From NCBI GenBank assembly GCA_026419705.1, contig JANZYY010000224.1:1-8024 (forward strand): a stretch of DNA of 8,024 nt, written 5' to 3'. Source of the stretch: Fischerella sp. Lineage in GTDB: Bacteria > Cyanobacteriota > Cyanobacteriia > Cyanobacteriales > Nostocaceae. Positions 1 through 5,286 of this stretch are shown here, piece after piece; the first letter of the stretch is position 1, and the number at the start of each line of letters is the position of its first letter. The notes beneath the pieces were generated by a model, which was not told the origin of the DNA, did no database searches, and worked only from the letters and a program-made list of their open reading frames with translations. The translations under genes and the position numbers were made by a program.

Positions 1-1
1 A

Positions 2-1357
2 CACTACACTGTCGGCACAGTCCTTTGCTTCGTCGGTCCGCCAGGGGTAGGTAAAACTAGTCTCGGTCGTTCTATTGCCCGTGCTTTGGGGCGTCCGTTT
101 GAGCGAGTGAGTTTGGGTGGATTGCGAGATGAAGCGGAGTTGCGAGGTCATCGCCGCACTTATATCGGAGCAATGCCAGGTCGGATCGTGCAGGCGCTGC
201 ATCGCTCTGGGGTGAAGAATCCAGTCATTATGCTAGATGAATTGGATAAAGTCGGGATGGACTATCGCGGCGATCCGGCTTCAGTATTGCTAGAAATACT
301 CGATCCACAGCAAAATTACTGCTTCCGAGATTTATATCTGGATTTAGATTTTGACCTCTCCCAAGTCTTCTTTATCGGTACTGCTAACGACTTGTCGAAA
401 GTTCCTGCACCTTTACTAGATCGCTTGGAAATTATCGAGCTATCAGGTTACTCCGAAGAAGAAAAACTGGCGATCGCCCAAAAATACCTCCTACCTCGTC
501 AGCTAGAAAAATCCGGACTCCCTAACGATGCAGTACAGATACCACCGCAAACCCTGCGCTTAGTAATTGAATACTACACTCGCGAGGCTGGAGTCCGCCG
601 ATTAGAGCAACAATTAGGCGCTATCTGCCGGAAAGTTGCAGTCCGTTATGCTGACGGGAAAACTGAGCCAATGCAGATTCATCCAGAACAACTGGAAGAA
701 TTGCTTGGACCGAAAATATTTTTACGGGATGAAATGCGGAAAACACCGAAACCAGGTGTTGCTACCGGTCTAGCATGGACTCTTGCCGGTGGAGAAGTTT
801 TGTTTGTGGAGGCGGTGCAGTTACCTCAGGGTAAAGAACTAGTTCTGACCGGACAACTGGGTGAGATTATGGAAGAGTCGGCGCATATTGCTTATTCCTA
901 CGTCTGGGCAAACGCGGCGTCTTGGGGTATTGATACACGTATGTTTAGAGGCAACGGTTTACACATCCACGTCCCAGCAGGTGCCGTACCCAAAGATGGT
1001 CCATCCGCAGGAGTAACAATGGTGACAGCAATTACTTCCTTATTAACCAAGCGAGCGGTGCGGACAGATACAGCCATGACAGGGGAAATTAACCTCAGTG
1101 GTGAAGTCTTGCCCATTGGCGGCGTGCGTGAAAAGGTGTTGGCAGCTCGGCGAGTTGGTATCAAACGCATATTGCTACCGCAGCAGAATGCCAAAGATTT
1201 AGTGGATGTACCAGAAGAAGTTCGCAAAGAAATGGAATTCATATTTTGCGATCGCATTGAGCAAGTGCTAGAAAATGCTCTTTTACCTCAGGAAAATTCT
1301 CAACACGCAAACACGAACGAGAATGGTCATCAACAGCCCGCATTAGTCCATAATTAG
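2..1357 (+). CDS. lon: ATP-dependent Lon protease, C-terminal part (5' end cut by window edge)
   Basis: Lon is a cytoplasmic ATP-driven serine protease that unfolds and degrades damaged and regulatory proteins. The frame is open from base 2 with no start in view, so 451 residues of a protein of roughly 800 are present and the N-terminal substrate-binding domain lies outside. Seen in the fragment: Walker A GPPGVGKTS at residues 12-20, Walker B around IMLDELDK (77-83), the sensor region TANDL, the small alpha-helical AAA+ subdomain, and then the protease domain. The catalytic dyad is intact: Ser335 in PKDGPSAG (codon 1004-1006) and Lys378 in GGVREK (codon 1133-1135). The spacing of 43 residues equals that in E. 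coli Lon (Ser679, Lys722). The last 25 or so residues are Asn/Gln/His-rich and look disordered. A TTG at 86 could be mistaken for the start, but it lies after Walker A. The identification is firm; the nearest downstream gene is 153 bases away and need not be co-transcribed. Confidence 0.97.
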   Translation, partial: HYTVGTVLCFVGPPGVGKTSLGRSIARALGRPFERVSLGGLRDEAELRGHRRTYIGAMPGRIVQALHRSGVKNPVIMLDELDKVGMDYRGDPASVLLEILDPQQNYCFRDLYLDLDFDLSQVFFIGTANDLSKVPAPLLDRLEIIELSGYSEEEKLAIAQKYLLPRQLEKSGLPNDAVQIPPQTLRLVIEYYTREAGVRRLEQQLGAICRKVAVRYADGKTEPMQIHPEQLEELLGPKIFLRDEMRKTPKPGVATGLAWTLAGGEVLFVEAVQLPQGKELVLTGQLGEIMEESAHIAYSYVWANAASWGIDTRMFRGNGLHIHVPAGAVPKDGPSAGVTMVTAITSLLTKRAVRTDTAMTGEINLSGEVLPIGGVREKVLAARRVGIKRILLPQQNAKDLVDVPEEVRKEMEFIFCDRIEQVLENALLPQENSQHANTNENGHQQPALVHN

Positions 1358-1510
1358 TTGGATTATAGAGACCTTACATGCAACGTCTTTCTCCCCATTC
1401 AAATCAATGAATGTGATGTATCTGATTTTTGCGAACTATTTCACAGATGAGACGCTAGATGAGGTTCGTTGTAGCATTTAGTTAGCAGCATTTGACATAG
1501 GAGAATTGCT

Positions 1511-1762
1511 ATGTTTTTGATGCATAAACCATCGGGAGATTTAATCGAAATTCTGACCTTAGATCAACTCTTCAACCCCTGCGTTCAAGAAGTGACAGGA
1601 ATCGATCATTTTGGTGAAGAGATGCAAGAACCCGCTTCTTATCTGAAAAAGGAAATGGTATTTCCTTCTGGTGAATCCCTGCCACGTTGTTGGTTAGATG
1701 CTCACTATCGAGAAACGCAACACCAAGTTAACACAGAGGAACTAAATCTCGCCGCTACCTAA
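1511..1762 (+). CDS. conserved small protein of unknown function (83 aa)
   Basis: The ATG has a good ribosome binding site, AGGAG at 1499-1503, seven bases upstream. The protein has no signal peptide and no membrane segment, so it is probably cytoplasmic. Its composition is that of a real folded protein: an N-terminal MHKPSGDLIEIL stretch, an acidic middle (GEEMQEP, 35-41), and a compact motif FPSGESLPRCWLDAHYRE at 51-68 whose Gly/Pro/Cys/Trp content suggests conserved structure. Two cysteines (24 and 60) are present, too few and too far apart for an obvious metal site. I take it to be one of the short conserved hypothetical proteins of cyanobacteria, but I cannot assign a function. It lies alone between lon and a long non-coding spacer, so context gives little help. 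Coding status is likely; the role is unknown. Confidence 0.75.
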   Translation: MFLMHKPSGDLIEILTLDQLFNPCVQEVTGIDHFGEEMQEPASYLKKEMVFPSGESLPRCWLDAHYRETQHQVNTEELNLAAT

Positions 1763-1831
1763 ACTCATAATTCAGCAACACAGCAAGTTTACAACATAGT
1801 CTTTTAGTAAAACAATCCATAAACTTTCTTC

Positions 1832-1889
1832 CTGTCTTAGTGTCTTGGTGGTTAAATAAAATTCTTTCACCACATAGACACCAAGACAG
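1832..1889. repeat. imperfect 22-base inverted repeat, dispersed-type palindrome
   Basis: The arms are 1832-1853 and 1868-1889, with a 14-base AT-rich loop between them. Aligned as a hairpin, 18 of 22 positions pair. The arms carry the motif TGTCTTGGTGGTT and its complement-like CACCACATAGACACCAAG. This resembles the widely scattered 'accacaaagacacaaag' type of intergenic repeat found in many bacterial genomes, including cyanobacteria (from memory, not searched). It lies 69 bases behind the 83-residue gene. It could fold in RNA and act as a 3' end or stability element, but no T-run follows. The rest of the 313-base spacer 1763-2075 shows no convincing gene. Confidence 0.7.
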
Positions 1890-2031
1890 TAAGTCGAATC
1901 AGGAAAGCCAGATTTCGCGCCACCAGGTTGAACCTAGTAACAAGGGTAGTGGGCTTGGCTCGGGGTTGTTGCAACTGCTCCCAGATCTGAAGAATTGCAT
2001 TTTTTCAGGTATGAGAGTGAGAGCCAGTGAC

Positions 2032-2047
2032 AATCACAATTGTAATT
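2032..2047. promoter_or_regulatory. near-perfect 16-base palindrome before the membrane protein gene
   Basis: AATCACAATTGTAATT is symmetric at 14 of 16 positions around ACAATTGT, and ends 28 bases before the ATG at 2076. It could be an operator or overlap a promoter. AT-rich palindromes of this size also arise by chance, so the call is weak. Confidence 0.25.
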
Positions 2048-2075
2048 ATTTTTAATATCAGGGTGGGGTTCAACA

Positions 2076-2879
2076 ATGACTAGTGTAGAGGTAAAAGTTC
2101 CGCCAAAACCCCAAAAGGAAGAACCTAAACAACCACATAATGTGGGATTGGTGGCATTGATTTTAGTAGTTACCACTATCACGGGTGCAGTGTTTGGCTG
2201 GTTTCAACTCAAAAATGAACAAGAGCGAGTTCAGGCGTTGTTAGGTGAAGCTTGTCAGGCTGAGAAATTGTCAGATCTGAAAACGCTAGAAGCTTATAAG
2301 CGAAAGTTGGATGAGGCAAATAATATCGTGATTTTGTCTAAAATTCCGATTTTAGGTTCTCAGGAATTGCTCGCTAACTATAACAGTTGCCAACAAAAGA
2401 TTAAGGCGGCAGATAATTTTTTTGCCCAATTAAAAATATTGGTGGCAGAGTTCAGGAAATTTAGCAACGATAAACCGTTAACAAGTTTTGATATTCCCAA
2501 ATATTCCGAACGATTGAATAAATTAGAAAAGCAATTCTCTGATTTCACAAACCAGCCACAAATCATACAAGAAGGACAGGTTGTTTGGCATTTACGAAAT
2601 GCGTTAGACCATTATAAACTTGGCTTGCAAGCCCGACTTGACTGTCAAAAAGGAAATAATTGTTTTCCAGCTAGCTTCAGCAAAGAACCTTCTCTAGATG
2701 CTGAATCCGATGTAGCACGCCGCCTGCTCCAAGATTACGGGATGAAAGCACAACTTGTTTTTTATCCATATCAGGACTTTTTCTTAATAAGACCAGCTAT
2801 TAAACTCAAAGATGCCATGATAACTCTAGAGAACGCTGCACAAGAAAGTATCGCAGCAGCAGAAAGTCATCTTTATTAA
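2076..2879 (+). CDS. single-pass membrane protein of unknown function (267 aa)
   Basis: A short Lys/Pro-rich N-terminus (residues 1-21, net positive) is followed by one clear hydrophobic helix at about 23-43 (VGLVALILVVTTITGAVFGW). A long polar domain of about 220 residues then follows. By the positive-inside rule the N-terminus is cytoplasmic and the large domain faces the periplasm or thylakoid lumen. That domain looks almost entirely alpha-helical with heptad-like stretches (for example 45-85 and 108-160). It contains four cysteines (60, 105, 190, 196), which could form disulfides outside the cytoplasm. I recognise no catalytic motif and no named family. A purine-rich stretch (AGGGTGGGG, 2060-2068) precedes the ATG and may serve as ribosome binding site. 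The stop is 27 bases before the aldo/keto reductase gene, so the two are probably co-transcribed. Confidence 0.8.
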   Translation: MTSVEVKVPPKPQKEEPKQPHNVGLVALILVVTTITGAVFGWFQLKNEQERVQALLGEACQAEKLSDLKTLEAYKRKLDEANNIVILSKIPILGSQELLANYNSCQQKIKAADNFFAQLKILVAEFRKFSNDKPLTSFDIPKYSERLNKLEKQFSDFTNQPQIIQEGQVVWHLRNALDHYKLGLQARLDCQKGNNCFPASFSKEPSLDAESDVARRLLQDYGMKAQLVFYPYQDFFLIRPAIKLKDAMITLENAAQESIAAAESHLY

Positions 2880-2906
2880 CTGCAAAGAAAGTAAAAGAGG
2901 TATTTT

Positions 2907-3683
2907 ATGCAGCGTGTGTTACTGGGAAATACAGGTATCGAAGTCTCCAAGTTGTGCATTGGCACGGGAACAAATGCATGGGGACACACCAGTCGCCAGA
3001 CGCGTAACTTAGGATTGCATGGGCTAGCCGATTTGCTTGTTTATGCTTATGAACAGGGAATTACCTTTATTGACTCCGCTGACTCATACGGAACTCATCC
3101 GCACATCCGCGAAGCACTCAAGCGCATCCCGCGAGAGAAAGTTGTGATTACGACTAAGACAGGGGCAAAAAACCCCAATCAGATGAAGTCTGACCTCAAC
3201 CGTTTTCGTAAGGAGTTGGGTACAGATTATTTAGATATCGTACTGCTGCACTGCATGATGGACAAGCACTGGCATCTCAAACTGCGCTCTGTGATGGATG
3301 TGCTATCGGATGCAAAGGAGCGGGGAATTGTACGGGCGGTTGGGTGCTCAAACCATGACTACGGGGCACTTTGCACGGCAGCGCGCGAGCCTTGGGTTGA
3401 TGTTGTCTTGGTTCGCATTAATTCTCAAGGTTTGCACATGGAAGGTAAACCGAGTGAAATTATCCCGGTAATTCAACAAATGAAAAATACTGGCAAGGGT
3501 ACATACGCTATGAAGGTGATGGGAGAAGGTCTACTTGGGTATGACCCCAAATCGGCCATTCGCTATCAACTAGCAGTACCCGTGGACGCCTTCGTTATCG
3601 GTATGGAAAGCAAGGCTCAAGTAGATGAGAACGTACGCTTACTGGAGGAATTGACACTAGCAGCGATCGCACCAAGACGATGA
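2907..3683 (+). CDS. aldo/keto reductase family oxidoreductase (258 aa)
   Basis: Aldo/keto reductases reduce aldehydes and ketones with NAD(P)H in a TIM-barrel fold; the substrate here cannot be told. The N-terminal LGNTGIEVSKLCIGT is the usual first beta-strand region. The catalytic tetrad is complete: Asp56 and Tyr61 in FIDSADSYG, Lys84 in VITTKTG, and His115 in LDIVLLH. The motif GIVRAVGCSNHD (140-151) is the familiar 'G-x-S-N' region of the barrel. The C-terminus ends soon after DAFVIGMESKAQVDENV, which gives a short family member without the C-terminal iron-sulfur domain found in some bacterial relatives. The ribosome binding site AGAGG (2896-2900) sits six bases before the ATG. It is probably in one transcript with the membrane protein upstream. 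A HIP1 octamer (3663-3670) lies at the very end of the gene, encoding part of the AAIAPRR tail. Confidence 0.93.
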   Translation: MQRVLLGNTGIEVSKLCIGTGTNAWGHTSRQTRNLGLHGLADLLVYAYEQGITFIDSADSYGTHPHIREALKRIPREKVVITTKTGAKNPNQMKSDLNRFRKELGTDYLDIVLLHCMMDKHWHLKLRSVMDVLSDAKERGIVRAVGCSNHDYGALCTAAREPWVDVVLVRINSQGLHMEGKPSEIIPVIQQMKNTGKGTYAMKVMGEGLLGYDPKSAIRYQLAVPVDAFVIGMESKAQVDENVRLLEELTLAAIAPRR

Positions 3684-3761
3684 TATTGGCTCGCGAACAA
3701 ACGCCATGCTATTGTTTTATTTAGCTTGACCAAGAATTTGACAATCAAAGCAGTGAAAACT

Positions 3762-4049
3762 CTAAAGCATTGCCAAGAATTCTTTCCAAGGTGTTGCAAC
3801 TAATGTTTCGGTTGTTGAATGTCCGTAACCGTGAATAATCATGGCAGCTTTCTCAACTTGCTTGACATCATCTGACTCAACAATATCAACAACATCGAAA
3901 CGCCCCATCGTTGCGTAACTATCCTTCCAAGTCACCCCTGGACACTCACTCTTAATTTTTTCAGAGACTGTAGCGGCTAATTGCTGAAATTCTTTAGGAT
4001 CTTTGAAGGCTTCAGAGGAAAACCGACTTAGGATAACGTAGGTTGCCAT
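3762..4049 (-). CDS. GYD domain-containing protein (95 aa)
   Basis: This is a small soluble protein of the GYD family (alpha/beta, ferredoxin-like fold expected), whose function is not established. Supporting features are the start MATYVILSRFS, a helix-rich middle with SEKIKSECPGVTW (29-41), the family motif at GRFDVVDIVE (49-58; Phe replaces the name-giving Tyr), and the C-terminal HSTTETLVATPW (77-88). The length is normal for a single-domain member. The start is supported by a very strong ribosome binding site AAGGAGGA (complement of 4056-4063), six bases before the ATG, which suggests high expression. It converges on the aldo/keto reductase gene across a 78-base gap, and lies 175 bases downstream of another minus-strand gene, with a possible terminator between. 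Confidence 0.92.
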   Translation of the reverse strand: MATYVILSRFSSEAFKDPKEFQQLAATVSEKIKSECPGVTWKDSYATMGRFDVVDIVESDDVKQVEKAAMIIHGYGHSTTETLVATPWKEFLAML

Positions 4050-4064
4050 AGGACATCCTCCTTA

Positions 4065-4085
4065 AGTGGTATTTTTTTTGCCACT
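4065..4085 (-). other. small stem-loop just upstream of the GYD gene's ribosome binding site
   Basis: AGTGG and CCACT (4065-4069 and 4081-4085) can pair around an 11-base loop with a run of eight A on the minus strand. It ends one base before the AAGGAGGA site. It might influence translation or be incidental; five pairs is little. Confidence 0.25.
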
Positions 4086-4159
4086 AGGTAAACTTTCAGG
4101 TTCTTTGACTTCGTTACTTTTATCTTGTTAAAGGATGGCGATCGCGAACCACTTTGGTC

Positions 4160-4201
4160 AAAAAAAGTTACAACCACCCAGAGGATAGGATGAAGGCGGT
4201 T
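4160..4201 (-). terminator. possible intrinsic terminator behind the four-helix membrane protein gene
   Basis: On the minus strand, AACCGCC (complement of 4195-4201) can pair with GGTGGTT (complement of 4172-4178) in seven pairs including one G-T, around a 16-base loop. It is followed by GTAAC and a run of seven T (complement of 4160-4166). It sits 24 bases past the stop of the gene at 4225-4620. The loop is long and the T-run slightly displaced, so the call is moderate. Confidence 0.4.
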
Positions 4202-4224
4202 CTAATCGAAAAAAACTTCACACT

Positions 4225-4620
4225 TCATTGCATCCATTGATATGCAAGGATATTCAAGAAAATACCATTGACAAACACCAGTACCATCAACGCTATTTGA
4301 TACCACTCAATCGGTCTCACCGTCAGATCCATAGCAGCGTGCAAAAAATTCATTAAGGTGTAAAACGCTGTCACACCAAAGTGGATGACTCTGTATGGAT
4401 GTGAGTTGAAAAATACTGTTCCGAGAATTGCAATCATTGGTATTGCAAAAAAGCCTAACATCAACCAAGGATGCGATATCGGCATTTTGCCTTTGTAGCC
4501 AGGCATGGCAACATCTTCACCATACAACACGGGCATAAAAGCCAATTGGCTGTGAAAAACGATTCCAAATAAAAACACAGCCCAAAGGGCGATAATTTTT
4601 CCCTGAATACTTAAATCCAT
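4225..4620 (-). CDS. small four-helix membrane protein with conserved-looking histidines (131 aa)
   Basis: Four hydrophobic helices are visible at about 7-27, 52-71, 79-97 and 107-126. Histidines lie in or at the ends of helices (His23 in FHSQL, His50 in ISHPW, His74 and His80 in SHPYRVIHFG, His94 in FLHAAMD). Paired intramembrane histidines can bind haem or a metal, but no known haem or transporter signature is recognised. A polar loop with GEDVAMPGYKGKMP (34-47) joins helices 1 and 2. I chose the ATG at 4618-4620 because GAGG (complement of 4628-4631) lies seven bases before it. An in-frame TTG nine codons upstream has no ribosome binding site. The gene lies back to back with the zinc operon, 666 bases apart, so shared regulation is possible but unproven. 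Function unknown. Confidence 0.8.
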   Translation of the reverse strand: MDLSIQGKIIALWAVFLFGIVFHSQLAFMPVLYGEDVAMPGYKGKMPISHPWLMLGFFAIPMIAILGTVFFNSHPYRVIHFGVTAFYTLMNFLHAAMDLTVRPIEWYQIALMVLVFVNGIFLNILAYQWMQ

Positions 4621-4865
4621 ATATTGACCTCGTAAATTCGTCTGCAAGTGATTAATTTTTTTACGAGCTTTTAAGTGCTTTAATCTTGATCTTGCACCGC
4701 CAATTACTTAGCTGATGGCAGTCAATAAAACATATGTTCATCTATTCATATTTTATCAGAAAAAACAGATTGATATGTAATATTTACCACTAATAACTAA
4801 ATCAGAATTAATTAGTTGATTTAGCTGAGCAATTCTCTGATTAAAATAACTCTATCCTTAAAAAA

Positions 4866-4980
4866 GGCTTAAGCCGTAGGCGTTAGGGCAGGATAATTTC
4901 GCGTCTGGTACTTTCTAAGGGGGGCAATGAGGGCTGCCAAAATCTAGAATGGCGTCACGATCGGTTTGAAAACAGACCCT
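4866..4980. other. GC-richer island, possible structured RNA or decayed mobile element
   Basis: By eye count 59 of 120 bases in 4861-4980 are G or C, against about 28 of 120 just before it. It begins with the perfect palindrome GGCTTAAGCC (4866-4875). Within it GGCAG (4887-4891) can pair with CTGCC (4934-4938), GTCTG (4903-4907) with CAGAC (4973-4977), and GGCA (4922-4925) with TGCC (4935-4938). The first two pairings cross, so a pseudoknot is possible, though five-base matches are weak evidence. There is no useful open frame. A solo copy of a mobile-element-associated RNA, a remnant of an insertion sequence end, or a small RNA gene are all open; I recognise none with certainty. Confidence 0.35.
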
Positions 4981-4988
4981 AGAGTTAC

Positions 4989-5006
4989 GTATTTTTATAA
5001 AAATAC
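4989..5006. promoter_or_regulatory. perfect 18-base AT-rich palindrome upstream of znuA
   Basis: GTATTTTTATAAAAATAC is fully self-complementary. It lies 13 bases before the second palindrome at 5020-5036. It could be a regulator site, or a symmetric hairpin ending the GC island (A-run and T-run on both strands). It overlaps a possible spacer between TTACGT (4985-4990) and TAATAT (5010-5015), which would make a weak promoter with 19-base spacing. Confidence 0.45.
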
Positions 5007-5019
5007 TTCTAATATTCTA

Positions 5020-5036
5020 ACAATGACTATCATTGT
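5020..5036. promoter_or_regulatory. candidate Fur-family (Zur) operator for the zinc operon
   Basis: ACAATGACTATCATTGT is a perfect 7-3-7 inverted repeat. Aligned on its ATGA-TCAT core with the classical 19-base Fur box, 14 of 19 positions agree (counted by eye over 5019-5037). Zur, the zinc sensor of the Fur family, commonly represses znu operons, so a zinc-responsive operator here is expected from family knowledge. The site lies about 250 bases before the znuA start. It would overlap the transcription start if TAATAT at 5010-5015 is the -10 box. Fur, PerR or another regulator cannot be excluded. Confidence 0.5.
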
Positions 5037-5059
5037 CTCAGAGGCAAATTACATAATCT

Positions 5060-5088
5060 TTGGAAGCAACTATCTATAAACCTATACA
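5060..5088 (+). promoter_or_regulatory. possible sigma-70 promoter for the zinc operon
   Basis: TTGGAA (5060-5065), a 17-base spacer, then TATACA (5083-5088). This is the better-spaced of two candidates upstream of znuA; the other overlaps the palindromes at 4985-5015. Both are weak matches, and no start site can be decided from sequence. Confidence 0.25.
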
Positions 5089-5130
5089 ATATGCCCTGCA
5101 CAGGCAGGTGAAAATCTAGTGGTCGTTATC

Positions 5131-5160
5131 ATCAGCAAGCTGCTGATTGCAAGCTTTGCA
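5131..5160. repeat. two tandem inverted repeats in the znuA leader
   Basis: ATCAGCAAGCTGCTGAT (5131-5147) is a perfect 7-3-7 inverted repeat, and TGCAAGCTTTGCA (5148-5160) follows at once as a perfect 5-3-5 one. They share the heptamer GCAAGCT 14 bases apart (5135-5141 and 5149-5155). A further small hairpin, CCTGC/GCAGG, lies at 5095-5108. They could be operator half-sites on one face of the helix or leader-RNA hairpins. No T-run follows, so a terminator is unlikely. Confidence 0.4.
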
Positions 5161-5272
5161 TATCAATAGCTTACTTAATTGATCGGTGGAGCTAATCCTT
5201 GCATCCAAAATCCACACATGGGATGGCTATATCTCTTTTATTCGCTGTCTATTAAAAATAGCTTTAAAAAAC

Positions 5273-5277
5273 GGAGG
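5273..5277 (+). promoter_or_regulatory. ribosome binding site deciding the znuA start
   Basis: GGAGG lies nine bases before the ATG at 5287. The in-frame TTG at 5179 upstream has no such site and would put 36 residues in front of the signal peptide. Confidence 0.75.
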
Positions 5278-5286
5278 TGGCGACGG

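Larger units (their letters stand above)
4621..5286. other. 666-base gene-free region between divergent genes
   Basis: No convincing gene is seen on either strand. The left third (4648-4860) is very AT-rich, about 23% G+C by eye count over 4741-4860. The middle (4861-4980) rises to about 49% G+C. The right part is AT-rich again, then carries inverted repeats ahead of znuA. The contents are listed as separate entries. It must hold the promoters of both the minus-strand membrane protein gene and the zinc operon. Confidence 0.8.

Noticed and set aside
898..1257. Open frame on the minus strand inside lon
   Set aside because: It is antisense to a strongly conserved protease domain, and its translation is Ser/Thr/Arg-rich without motifs.
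1396..1413. Stem-loop CATTCA/TGAATG behind lon as a terminator
   Set aside because: The stem is only six pairs, AT-rich, and no T-run follows directly.
1840..2182. Short open frames on both strands in and around the spacer before the 267-residue protein
   Set aside because: They run through the hairpin repeat or into the real gene, have no good ribosome binding sites, and give low-complexity translations.
4621..4647. Nine-codon extension of the four-helix membrane protein from a TTG
   Set aside because: No ribosome binding site before it, while the ATG at 4618-4620 has GAGG at good spacing.
5091..5111. Six-residue leader frame (MPCTGR) before znuA
   Set aside because: No ribosome binding site is seen, and such tiny frames are common by chance.
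5179..5286. N-terminal extension of znuA from an in-frame TTG
   Set aside because: It lacks a ribosome binding site and would bury the lipoprotein signal peptide 36 residues in; the ATG at 5287 has GGAGG nine bases upstream.
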